NCBI GenBank assembly: GCA_002104905.1
Contig: MCFE01000093.1
Location: 1 to 64,000, forward strand
DNA: 64,000 bases
Reading direction: 5' to 3'
From: Basidiobolus meristosporus CBS 931.73
Taxonomy: Eukaryota > Basidiobolomycota > Basidiobolomycetes > Basidiobolales > Basidiobolaceae
This document shows positions 10,212 through 21,020 of the stretch, piece by piece; the first letter of the stretch is position 1; each line of letters starts with the position of its first letter. The notes beneath the pieces were generated by a model, which was given only the letters and a program-made list of their open reading frames with translations, did no database searches and was not told the DNA's origin. The position numbers and the translations under genes were made by a program.

Positions 10212-10439
10212 CTATGACTCTTCTGAGGCTCGACCAGCAAAGAAGGTTTGCACCGAGTCGTCTACTATGCAGATGCCACCTCTTCTCTTCAAGGCATACT
10301 CGGGAATCACCGACTGTAAGGCATCCTCCAACTCCATGTTTTCGAAAGACAAGTTGGAAGGAGACTTCAAATCAGAATCTACACTATTGTTGAGCGAAGA
10401 TTGCGTGTTAAGTGGGTTTGTATCAGCAGCAGAAGACAT
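10212..10439 (-). CDS. Small hypothetical protein (75 aa)
   Basis: Not recognised. The reading frame gives an N-terminal Ser/Asn-rich half (NPLNTQSSLNNSVDSDLKS) and a more ordered half with VIPEYALKRRGG and ICIVDDSVQTFFAG. No signal peptide or membrane segment. Codon composition is not obviously that of random sequence and the ATG sits in an A-rich context, but there is no homology argument, and an unseen intron could link it to more sequence. It may be spurious. Confidence 0.35.
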   Translation of the reverse strand: MSSAADTNPLNTQSSLNNSVDSDLKSPSNLSFENMELEDALQSVIPEYALKRRGGICIVDDSVQTFFAGRASEES

Positions 10440-11237
10440 ATGCGAGAAGAAATAACAAACCGCCCAACCAACTCAGCATTACACAATATATCAACCTGGT
10501 ATCAACCTGGTCAACAACAGCAGCAAATAATTAAATTGAATATCACAAATCCAAAGTCAACCTTATCTACAATTCCCATTATCATTTATTTGATTTGCTT
10601 TATTTATTAATGTTATTTCCATTATCATTTATTACTACCATTATCGTCATTACTCTAGCCATTAAACTACCCGCATCATTATTTATTTTATTAATACCAT
10701 TATCATCACCACTATAGCCTTGAAATTACCAATACATTCATTGTTGCTTGGTTAGCACCAATCAATGAAGACCAGCTGACTAGGCATCAACCCCATTCTA
10801 GAGCAAAGCTTAATGTCACACGAATGTTATTTGCTGTTGATAACACTGATGGTTGACAACAACAGCAAGTGCTAGAGGTTGCGAGAGGGGATTCAAAAGG
10901 CCTTAAACCACAGCGGAAATGTACTGTCCATGGCCTATGTACGTATCCCTACCTTAGTGCACATAGGAAATTTCACCTTGTTTTGCTATTCTATTCGTAG
11001 GCTCAGCATTGCAGCACCGATGGTTCCGGATTTGGTTGGATTTTCCAATGTACCTTAATATTTATTAATAGTTAGGAACACAATTCTTGTTTTCGTCGAA
11101 TTCTATCTACAGTTATTGGTTCGTCGGGTGCGCCCCATTTTTCGAACAACAAGATAAATTCCATTTTAACGCCTTTCACCCGGTGTTGGGCCTCAATTCA
11201 ATTTGCTTCTTCATCCACACTCTCCTCTGTCTCTACA
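10440..11237. other. AT-rich intergenic with degenerate ATT/ATC triplet runs
   Basis: No gene seen. Positions about 10,565-10,740 repeat near-copies of attatcattta / taccattatc, a degenerate trinucleotide-like microsatellite. The 3' part is the promoter of the GPI-type protein gene, ending in a CT-rich leader just before its ATG. Confidence 0.6.
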
Positions 11238-11720
11238 ATGAAGTTCACTTCCTTCGCTCTCGTGCTTGCCTCCATTGCTTCCCTCGCGGTTGCCCAAACC
11301 AATGACACTTGTGCTGCCGCTGCTAACATGAACTCGTGCATTGAAATCAACACTAACAAGCAAACTGGTTGCGGCACAGACCCTGCTCAACCTAACCCTG
11401 CGCTTTGCAAATGCCAGTACCAACACGCCATTGTCACTTGCTATAGCAACTGCCCTGACTCTGCCAAGGCCCAGGGTGATAAGAAGCTCGCCGAAGCTCA
11501 AGTGCAAATTCTTTGTGCCTCCTTCCCCAACAGTGTAGTCTTTGCCACTGCAACTGGATCCACCCCTTCTATCGCCACTCCTTCCTCTTCCCCTTCTGTT
11601 GGTACTAACCCCAGCGGAACCACTGGTGCTGTAGCACCCGTCAAGACCAACTCGGCAGCCAGAAATTTGGCTGGGGGATCCCTTGCCATTGCCGGTCTCT
11701 TCGCGGTTCTTGCTTTGTAA
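11238..11720 (+). CDS. Secreted Cys-rich, Ser/Thr-rich GPI-anchored-type protein
   Basis: Predicted cell-surface protein of 160 residues from one exon; molecular role unknown. Residues 1-19 are a signal peptide (KFTSFALVLASIASLAVA). A compact domain of about 90 residues holds eight cysteines (DTCAA, NSCIE, TGCGT, LCKC, TCYSNC, ILCAS), enough for four disulfides. It is followed by a Ser/Thr/Pro linker (STPSIATPSSSPSVG), a small-residue cleavage region (NSAARNLAGG) and a C-terminal hydrophobic tail (LAIAGLFAVLAL), the layout of a GPI-anchored fungal wall protein. Start chosen because the signal peptide begins there and a CT-rich leader precedes it. Confidence 0.8.
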   Translation: MKFTSFALVLASIASLAVAQTNDTCAAAANMNSCIEINTNKQTGCGTDPAQPNPALCKCQYQHAIVTCYSNCPDSAKAQGDKKLAEAQVQILCASFPNSVVFATATGSTPSIATPSSSPSVGTNPSGTTGAVAPVKTNSAARNLAGGSLAIAGLFAVLAL

Positions 11721-12880
11721 TTCCTACATAGGTCCACCACCACATTAATTTTGTAACAATAACTCCTGTGGGGCAAACTTCTATTCCCAATATCACTAGT
11801 TCTTGAGATCCACCATTCAATAATCACCGCGCAGTTCTTTTGGAAATAAATATGGTTTGAAGAATTTGGCTTAAACTTGGTTTAAGGGCAGGGTTATTAA
11901 GCTTATCACGTGAATTATCATGAGATGCATAGCCAGGGGCATGGGGCCAGGGGAGCAGTATGAGCATATACGATATGAATTTGCCTAGTTTTAGATTGGT
12001 TTGAGGCGTCGGCAAGCCTTGGATGAGCCGTCAGATGATCCTATCCGGTAATGTGGCAGTCACAAGGTATAGATTTCATTCCAGGAGGCTGAGTGAGGAT
12101 TGGTAGAAAGACGCCAATAGTCAGCACCCTTGCGCCCTTGCACTCCATTCCGTATTTGAATCTGGTGACGAGCAGGTCGCTAGTAAATTAATATGGGCCA
12201 CAGCAGAAGCTACCTCCACAGAACAAAGGCTTGGGTGGAACAAGGAAAGGGAGCTCTGTGGTGATCAGAGCCCCTTACTCACCCCTCGTATTTATATATT
12301 GTTCCCCCCGACCCTCACTCTTGTTCGATTGCTACACCGCACCTTCCTCAGGCTCAGTCCTACACTCGCGTTAAGGTCTGCTCCGCTGATTTATCTTGAT
12401 CTGACTCAGGTATTCATCGTTTCGTATTGTGTTTGTCCTTCCTGCCCCTTTTTGTCAATCCCACACCCGGTTCATGCATGCGCTGAGGTCGAAATAGATC
12501 TGCACACATATATATACATACACCTCGGCTTCCACCCACACATTCCCTGTTTTGAAACAACCACCCATCTGGCCCCAGTTTCATAAGTCCTTGAGCTCAC
12601 CTGCACCAATCCATATCCAGAAACGAGTCACACCCAGTATCGCCAGATTTGGTGTGTTTCTTTCATCATCCCTACCATCTTCTTGATATTTATCTGTGGC
12701 CACTGCTTCGTAGCCTCCTTTCGTTCTACACACCTTTCATCTTGTGCCTATCTGGTCAACCATCGCAAATCGCTCCCTATTTCTCATTTAGACACCCATT
12801 TGTCAATCTCTGAGATCTTTATTACTCTATATCATTTCCTCCCCCTCCAACCCCCGTTCTTCAGATTCGACTCACCTAAA
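11721..12880. other. Intergenic: long pyrimidine-rich leader of the RBR ligase gene
   Basis: No independent gene supported. From about 12,290 the plus strand is strongly CT-rich with a tatttatatatt element near 12,289-12,300, as in a fungal promoter and leader. Open frames here (12,299-12,586 and 12,683 onward) mostly reflect the lack of A in CT-rich DNA. Confidence 0.5.
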
Positions 12881-15038
12881 ATGATCCCTTCTTCCCCAGA
12901 ATCCTCAATTCTCGCTGACTCCCCCAGAACTGACCAGGCTTCACTTCACTCTCCTCAGGGCTTGAGTTACTTTAACATTTTCTCGTACTGCTTCCCACCT
13001 TCGCTATTCCACAACTCTCCCTTTTACATCGCCCCTTTTCGAGTCCTACTGTTGGGCAACCTGAATTTACCTGTTGCGAACAACGAACTACCCTTATTAC
13101 AGCGCCTTTCTTTTACTGAGCTTCTTTTTGCCTACTTTTTGCCGCTCTTCTACATATTCTTGCCTGGATTGATCATTCCTGCTATATTTCTTAGAACTCT
13201 ACAACTTTTGGCTAAAGCCATTATCCACGGAGCCAATACTTCCTCTGACAAAACCTCCAGGCCCTTCAGCATGTCCTCTTCTCCTGATATCGAGTACTGG
13301 CTGCAACGCTGCTCTATTTGCTTTGACGCCCAGCTTGACTTCTGCCTTGATTACTGCCGGGACCAGTACTGCCGTGACTGCTTCAAAAGGTGGGTACAGA
13401 CCATGACTGCTTTTTGCACAAGCAAATAGGCTCTCCCCACTTACCTGTTCTTCTCTTTTTAGATATGTCAAAGAGGTAGTCAACAACTCCTGGGGTCTGA
13501 GTATTACCAAGATCAAATGCCCTGTCTGCCAGGATGTGCTTTCTCAGTCTGAATGGAGCAAAGTATGTATTGCCCTTTTATTGCATACACCCACTCAATG
13601 CTAGTTGAGGCAGCACTCTCACCCAGACTTATGGAGCTATTTATTAACTTTGTGCCTTTCTTGTAGTATGTTGACTCTGAGACAGTTGAGCTATATAATA
13701 CATACAATCGTCCATACCGTGCCTTTACTCGATTCTGTCCAGAATGTGAGCATGAGGTCCGTGGAGCAAAAATGGAACCAATTAGTTATAAAGCAGATAG
13801 AGAAAAGTATGACTCAAATGCTGCGCATCAAGAGTACCACCTTCCTAACCATTTCCTCCTAGATATTTTGACGAAGTACATGATTTACTTAATGATTTCT
13901 TCCAAAAAACCAACTACGCTGCCTTGAATACCTCGGAATTTCTGAACAAATTCCGGGCTGACTATCGAAATTTCCTCTCCGGCGGTAGTATTACCGTTGC
14001 TGACATGTACAAATACACCCTGGAAAAGATGATTGACTGCCTGGGGCTTTGGTACGTCTGGAGCAATGAGGGTAGCAAGAAAAACGTTCCCAAAAGGTAG
14101 GCTTCCCCAAGAAAAATGATCCTCCTTTACATTCCGCTGAGCCAATGATCCCATCCGCAGTTCGAAAGTAAAAAAGAGAAAGCTGGAAGGGGAGACGGAC
14201 TCGTTGATCTCAGCGGCGGCCAAAATCTCTTCCAAACTCGTATCGCTAGAATTTCGACCAGAACTATGGAAAGAACTCCAGTTTATGCACATTGCTAATT
14301 TCCCGCAGGTTAACTGGTAGGGAAAGAATCTTTTTGCCACCAGAGAGGGGGGCGGGTCTAGAACTGATCTAACATGATATTTTTGTCTAGCCAAAAATGC
14401 TATCAAGAAGTTTGCCTCCGTTGCGGCGAAGGGAGCCACCACAAAGCCATGACCTGCTTTGAATATATGGAGGACCAAGTCCGCAATTCGCACACCTATT
14501 CGGAGTCGGTGGAGAATCTGAAATGGAAGCTGGAGAACAGGTACGTAACCAATGTTACAGATCCGCCGATCACTGATGACTGACCCTCCGTTTCCACTCG
14601 ACTCACCGAAACAGCAAAAGCTGCCCCAACTGCTGTATCCTTATCAATAGGGACGACGGGTGCAACAAGGTGGACTGCTTGCATTGCGGACATCGATTCT
14701 GTTGGATCTGCAGAGATACTTGGTCGGAGGTACGAGCCACCCGCATCGTGTAACCATTCCTGGTCACCTGAACTAACCCATTCCACACCAAGAAATGTGG
14801 CTTCTATCAATGCCGTGGCGCCAAAAATGGGCCTACGTCGGAGATCGAATCACCAACCACCAAGGCGGGAAGTATCAGTGAGATGGTACGTAATTTCACC
14901 TGGTTTACCCATTTGCCATCCACCATGCGAATGACACATTCCCTCTTATCCCTCCGCGTAATATAGCCGGAAATCGGGGTCCCAAATGTGATCGCAATCC
15001 AGGCGAAATTAGCCACCCCGCAACGAGGCTCCGCCTGA
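12881..15038 (+). CDS. RBR (RING1-IBR-RING2) E3 ubiquitin ligase
   Basis: RING-between-RING ligase: takes ubiquitin from an E2 at RING1 and passes it through a RING2 cysteine to a substrate. Nine exons: 12881-13389, 13463-13562, 13667-13806, 13863-14096, 14161-14316, 14391-14540, 14615-14729, 14793-14885 and 14967-15038; all joins keep phase, 522 residues. RING1 starts RCSICFDAQLDFC and ends KCPVCQDVL; IBR shows NCQKCYQEVCLRCGEGSHH; RING2 is SCPNCCILINRDDGCNKVDC then CGHRFCWIC, its catalytic Cys being that of DGCNK by analogy with HHARI and Parkin. A helical insert of about 75 residues separates RING1 and IBR. The start is uncertain: from 12,881 the protein has a hydrophobic N-terminal segment (FLPLFYIFLPGLIIPAIF); a start at 13,271 (SSSPDIEYW) would remove it. 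Confidence 0.87.
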
Positions 15039-16134
15039 AAATGAATTCCCGAACCAACTCCATTGAGGTTGGCCAACAGCTCTTTCATGTAACTTTTCGC
15101 AACTTTCTTCCCCTCCCCACCCCACCCCACCCCACCCTCACCTCCACCTTCACCCCTTCCCTGAACTTGATTTCCTTGTGCAGAGCATCGATGAATTTTT
15201 CTTTCTCTTTCTTCAACTACATACAGCTCCTCGACTTCTTTAATCTGTCAAGTATTAAAATGGATTGATAATGCTGAGGAGATTGGTGGGATTCATGGAG
15301 GCTATCGGAGGTTGGTATACGTCTGGGCCCTCCCTTTCTCCCTCTCCCATCCGCCATCGCCATCACCATCCCGCAACCCTCCCCCCTCCCTCGAGGTGCC
15401 CAATGGCCTTCACCCACCTGTTCATCCTCCCTATCAAGTCGATCTCCTGGCCGAGATCCCTTGAGCCCTCCCACCTTGTCCAAACCCAATCCATTCCCCC
15501 CAGCAAGATGTCGACTTTTTTTAGTAAATATCGAGATTTAGAAGCATACGCTAGACCACACCTCTCCCCTCCACCTCCCACTCACCACCATCATCACCCA
15601 GGGAACTTTCGGTCGAATCGGTAGCTGACCCGAAAATCCCCCGGTCTCATCCCTTCCCACACTGACACATATGCCCACGGTCTCGTCTCACTCACACGAA
15701 TCCGACCAAGACTATCAAGGTAAGGGTGGGTTGGATTGGTGTGGCCACCTCACGAGCAAAAAGAATGAAAAATCCGGCTGGTTGCCAACGCCGCTACTGA
15801 TGTGGCTGTAGATGATGTCTTTGTTATACATAAGAATGGGATCTCCCTTGCCCCGCCCTCTCCCCGAGAAACCACGTGATGAGGCTGGGCCAGGTGGGTG
15901 AGGAGAGAAGCAAGTGTGAAGGAATAAGAGAGTGTGTGGGTAAGTTTAAATAGAGAGCAAAGCTAATAGAGATGTAAGTGTAGTGAGGTGATGGTGGGAT
16001 GAGGGGATTCACTACCGAGTTTCGGTAGTGTTCCATGTGGTGACAGTCGTTGGGGGACTGGAAGAGAGAAGGGAATTTACATGTTAATATGGGTCGAGTG
16101 TTGTGCAATGCTGGGTTGCCCACCACCATTCAAT
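15039..16134. other. Intergenic between convergent RBR ligase and OGDH genes
   Basis: No supported gene. Strongly C/T-rich at 15,100-15,700, with ccccacc and cccctcc runs; open frames there are compositional. A small hairpin at 16,010-16,030 lies in the OGDH 3' flank. Confidence 0.5.
16010..16030. repeat. Perfect 8-bp hairpin in the OGDH 3' flank
   Basis: CACTACCG, loop agttt, CGGTAGTG. It lies about 105 bp beyond the OGDH stop, so it may fall in the 3' UTR as an RNA stem; no T-run or known motif accompanies it. Confidence 0.45.
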
Positions 16135-19100
16135 TTAATTCCAAAGTGGAACTCCGGCGACGATCTCCTTGGGCTTCTCGGTCTTGCCAAGGAGCGCGTT
16201 GCTCAAGAGACTCCATTCCTCGATCAGATGCTGCTTCTTGTTACCAGTGGCAGTGGCGGCTCCTGGTTCACGGCCGGCATAACGGATGGCCTTTCCTTGG
16301 TGATGTTGGGTCTGTGCCAAGACAGTACGGAGTCTAGGCTCGATGTGGAACCATCCACCAGCGTTCAATGGCTCCTCTTGGGCCCAAACCACTTGGGCGT
16401 TGGGGTATTTGTCAAGATGGTCACGGACAAGATCGAAGGGGAAGGGGTTGAGCTGTTCCACACGGGAGATGGCAACGTCCTTGATACCGTTCTGGTCACG
16501 TGCCTTGAGGAGGGCATAGTAGACTTGACCACTGCACAAAACGTGGGTCTTGACCTGTTCGGGTTCAACAAGGTCGGAATGAGCCTCAGGGATGTAACGA
16601 CGGAACTTGGTATCTCCGATCATCTCGTCGAAGGAAGAACGAGCGAGAGGGTGTCTCAACAAAGACTTGGAGGTGAACACGATCAATGGTTTACGGAAGC
16701 CGCGGTAAACCTGTCTACGCAAAACGTGGAAGTAATTGGCAGGGGTGGTGGGGTACACCACTTGCATGTTGCAGTCCTGATGTTGACGAGCAAGCTTCTC
16801 GGGAGTAGGGAAGTAGTAGGGGTTTTCGTCACAAAGCTGGAGGAAACGCTCAATACGTGCGCTAGAGTGCTCAGGGCCTTGGCCATCGTAACCGTGGGGA
16901 AGGAGCATGGCCAAACCGGAACGTTGCAACCATTTCTTCTCGCCAGAGGAGATGAATTGATCGATGATGCATTGAGCAGTGTTGGCGAAATCACCGAATT
17001 GTCCTTCCCACATGACGAGGGAGTTGGGATTAACGAACGAATAGCCAAGCTCAAAGCCTAACGCACCATACTCGGAAAGGGAGGAGTTACAGATAGAGAA
17101 GGCTGGCTGTGTGGGGGCAATGTGGGCCAAAGGAACATACTGGTTTTCGTTGTTTTGGTCGTGAAGAACGGCGTGACGTTGTGAGAAGGTACCACGCTCA
17201 ACATCTTGACCACCCAAGCGAACATGGTTGCCCTCAAGCAAAAGGGTGCCCCAAGCAAGGGCTTCGGCAGTGGCCCAATCGATACCCTTCTCCTCCTCGA
17301 TAGTCTTCTTCTTGGTCTTCAAGATCTTCTTAAGATTGGGATGGACCTCGAAATCAGGTGGGTATGAGCTGATGACGGCACCGACCTTGCGAAGACTGTC
17401 GATGGATGCACCAGTTGGGTAAGTAGGAGGGTTTCCTTGGCGACCTCAGCAGGGGACTTGAACCCGTTCCATGAGCTGGATAGCCACTCGCGAGAAGTGG
17501 GCTCATAGTCCTTGCTCTTGGCGTAGCTCTCCTCCAAGGTGTTCCAGACTCTCTTCTTGTTCTCTTCAATCTCCTCCTTGGAGATAGAACCCTCCTTTAC
17601 TAGCTGATCGATGTATTGATCCAACACGGGTACTTGCTTTGGCAATATGCTTGTACATTCTTGGTTGGGTGAAACTGGGTTGATCAGTTTCATTGTGACC
17701 ATGACGACGGTAGCATACGATATCAATGACGCAATCCTTCTTGAAAGTCTGGCGCCAGTCAGCGGCCATTTGGCAAACGTATGTGACAGCCTCGACATCA
17801 TCACCGTTGACGTGGAAGATGGGGACGTTAATTGCCTTGGCAATATCAGTGCAGTATGGAGTGGAACGAGCGAAACGAGGATCGGTGGTGAAGCCCACTT
17901 GATTGTTTACAACAATGTGCACGGTACCACCAACACTGTAGTTGGGAAGTTCGGCAAAGCCTAGGGTTTCATAAACGATGCCTTGGGCAGCAAAGGCGGC
18001 ATCACCGTGAAGGAGAAGAGCCAAACTACGGGACTTCTCCTTGTCGTTGCTGTAATGCTGAAGAGCTCTGGTCTTTCCGAGGACAACAGGGTTCACAGCC
18101 TCAAGATGGGAAGGATTGGCGACAAGGGAAAGATGTACACGCTTGCCGGAAGGAGTGGGGCGCACATAATTCATGCCTAAATGGTATTTGACGTCACCTG
18201 ATCCTTCAACAGACGGCTCCATGGAACCACTGAATTCTGAGAAGATGGATCGTTGGGTTTACGAACGACGTTGCTTAACACGTTCAAACGACCTCTGTGT
18301 GGCATGCCCATGACGATGGACTCAACACCATTGTCGACTGAGCGATCGATCAAGGTCTTCATACCAGGGGATAAGTGCTTCACAACCCTCAAGACCGAAA
18401 CGCTTCTGACTCTTGTACTTGTTAGCAACGAATCTCTCAAAGGAATCGGACCAGATCAAACGATCAAGAATCATACGCTTCTCCTCCAGACTGAATTTGT
18501 AACGATTAGGGGTCTCGACACGTTGGCGGATCCAGTCACACTGAGCACGGTCAGGGATGTGGGAGTACTCAATACCAATAGATCCACAATAGATGCTCTT
18601 GAGATGAGAAATAATTTCACGGAGAGTCATGGAAGGCTTCTCAGTGGCGAAGGAGGGGAGGATACCAGGGCCCAAAGAGAAAACCTTGTCCATGTCGGCT
18701 TCGGTGAAGCCGTAGTGAGAAGGATTCAATTCGGGAGGAATTGAAGAATCCAAATCGGCATGTAAGATACCGAGAGGATCCAAGTTGGCAATATGGTGAC
18801 CTCTAACTTGATACGCTCTGACCATCAACTGGATCTTCAAATGCTCGGAAATATCCGAAGAAGCGGCTTCCGATTGAGGAACCTCGGTGAGCTGGAAGGT
18901 GGAGGCACTGGCATTGGAGATTGTAGGTGGGGCCTGGAAGGCATCGGTTGGCTTAGCTCCCTTGGCCAGATTTTTGAAGTAGATTTGCCAGGAGATATGG
19001 ACAGATGAAGGATCTCTCAACCAAGCCTCGTGCATCTCTTCGACATAGCTGGCGCTGGAGCCTTGCAAGAAGCTATCAGAGCTGGTGGCGACAGCAGCGG

Positions 19101-19230
19101 CATGTTGCTTACGAATGCTAGTGTAGAGAAGGGGAGTTTGTGGTCTAGTAAGTCCAGCACGGCGAAGAGTCTGGGCACGAAGACCTTGTGTCAAGGGTCT
19201 AGCGGCTTTAGAGAGTTGAGGGAACCGCAT
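16135..19230 (-). CDS. 2-oxoglutarate dehydrogenase E1, mitochondrial (four indels)
   Basis: E1 of the 2-oxoglutarate dehydrogenase complex: thiamine-diphosphate-dependent oxidative decarboxylation in the TCA cycle, in the mitochondrial matrix. No introns; about 1,031 residues, the usual length. The N-terminus is a basic presequence ([13 protein letters not shown]). Landmarks are [54 protein letters not shown] with [12 protein letters not shown] (ThDP site), [12 protein letters not shown] and the C-terminal [18 protein letters not shown]. The frame is broken four times: one extra base at 18,367-18,370, one missing at 18,247-18,250, one extra at 17,638-17,640 and one missing at 17,429-17,431. 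They form two compensating pairs, so 17,430-17,640 and 18,250-18,370 lie in a shifted frame but keep the conserved protein sequence. Probably sequencing error. Confidence 0.93.
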
Positions 19231-21020
19231 AATGGTAAAACAAGTGCTTGCTAGTAATTAAGACAAGACACAACAAACAAGAAAAAAATCCAATTTCAAA
19301 GATCAAATTAATCACTTTAAAGAGAAGATATACTCTTGACAGAACCTCACTCGGTGATTCACGTCACAATCCATGCAATCTAGGAACATTTATGGAGATT
19401 ACGTAACCTAATATGGACTATGACCTGGGGTGGGAAGAAGCCGAAGTACCCTTGCAAAACACCCCTCCCCAACCTCAATGTGTCAAACCCGTAGTAGTGC
19501 ATCTCAACAGGATGTTATTTGTGGAAAGTTTGGATCGATACGTAAATCAAAACCCGGAACAAGCCCCAACAAATTGGCTACGCCCCCAAGATATTTGATA
19601 TGTGTCAATCAAGCATTTCATATGGGTGCGTACATGAACGGAATACTCCGACCCATTAGCTTGTGCTCTGCTTTTGATTTTGACATTTCTCTTCCTCTAA
19701 AGTCAATGGTTCCGATATATCGGAATCGGGGACTCAGAGTCGTGCAGCAAGCCTTGTAGCCGACCATGGCTCGGATGCTCTTGATGCCTTCCCACTGTTT
19801 CTTCCCCCACAAATGCCAGGACCCGCCTTGGGCCGCCCCAATAGCCGCTTTACTGTGTATTTGCTCACCCATAGCTCATTCAAGTTAGATTATTCAGGTC
19901 AAGAATCCCAATTTAGGCCATCCATATTAAGTCAAAACTAGTAGGCACGGATGCGGAGCCAGTTAGAAATTTTCTGCTGAATATAGCTCCAACTTGAAAG
20001 TGACTTAGGGTGCACTAATGTTCAACCGAAGCCCCGAAACTCACGTTACACGCGGCAATATTCCACATGATACCATGCAAATCCTCTGTCAAGTTAGAAT
20101 GGTGGCAGCCCTCTGGGAATACCGTCCGCTATGCCCTATTGGCTGAATCCAAGGGGCAATTAGAATTTCGCTGCCTAGTGACTACCTAAGCCTTTCGGGC
20201 ACATGCACTGACTCCGATTGGGGAAAAATCGATGTTTTGCCAGATTAGTTATATGAGAATTCGCACAAATATAGTTTTCGGCAATATGCCAACATTCTAT
20301 TGACCAGCTTGCTGCGTGAGTGGGTGAGCGGGTGAGCGGGTGAGTGGGTGCCATAGTTGGAAAATGTCTCAACGGAATGAATCGACTCTTAATCAATTAA
20401 TATATAATTGGGGAAGACGGAGTGGTGCTGATCAGTAGGTGGAGGATTCTGCTTACAACAAGGAGCGCTGCGTATCCAGCCCCCTGTCACGTAGCCAACA
20501 ATGTGATGGTTATCCTGTGGTTATGTGCGTGCTTATGTTATGGACATTTACCTCGTGCCCACGTGATCCAATGCATGAGATGATTATTTGCCACAAGCCA
20601 TGTCATGCATACATTCGCGTCAATCGACTCGGCGCTTATATTGGCCAATCAAGAGTAAACAAGAAGCAAATTGTTTAGACTTCGTGTTTATAGTCGACGG
20701 TTTGTTGTTTTATTTCTGACCGATTATCTATGAAATGAGCAACACCCCAAAACCGATCAGTTAAATCATGTTGCATAGTTTACCGATCACACAAGCATTG
20801 ATTTCACCAAGTTAAGCTTCTCTTGGCAATATTTCATTCCGTAGTTTTTTGATCCTAGGTCAGATAGGTTGCTTTCGATTACAAAAATCCTTTCTCTGCG
20901 TTGTTTATCCGTAGCTAAACTTGGCCAAACACTAGAGCTCTATTTATTTCCTCTCCTATTTTGGTAAACTCTTTTCTACCTCATATACATAGATCTTATA
21001 TACATACATAGTGTTGAACG
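19231..21020. other. Divergent intergenic region, OGDH and VMP1 promoters
   Basis: 1.8 kb without a supported gene. The longest frames (19,430-19,759 and 20,439-20,678, +) show no domain or sensible composition. A short minisatellite lies at 20,316-20,350. Position 20,940-21,020 is a CT-rich leader with tatacata repeats before the VMP1 ATG. Confidence 0.55.
20316..20350. repeat. Short 8-bp minisatellite
   Basis: About four tandem copies of an 8-bp unit, gtgagcgg with gtgagtgg variants, in the OGDH/VMP1 intergenic region. Confidence 0.7.

Noticed and set aside
12683-12880. Upstream extension of the RBR ligase frame
   Set aside because: CT-rich leader DNA rarely contains stops, so the open frame is not evidence of coding.
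15508-15624. Small frame beginning STFFSKYRDLEAYARPH
   Set aside because: The first residues look protein-like, but the rest is Pro/His low complexity from CT-rich DNA and no convincing splice continuation was found.
16081-17061. Plus-strand frame of 326 codons opposite OGDH E1
   Set aside because: Long only because the antisense of the biased OGDH codons lacks stops; the minus-strand protein is certain.
19430-19759. 109-codon frame in the OGDH/VMP1 intergenic region
   Set aside because: No domain, no leader or splice context; composition resembles noncoding DNA.
20316-20350. Short direct repeats considered as a CRISPR-like array
   Set aside because: 8-bp units without spacers in a eukaryotic intergenic region: a minisatellite.
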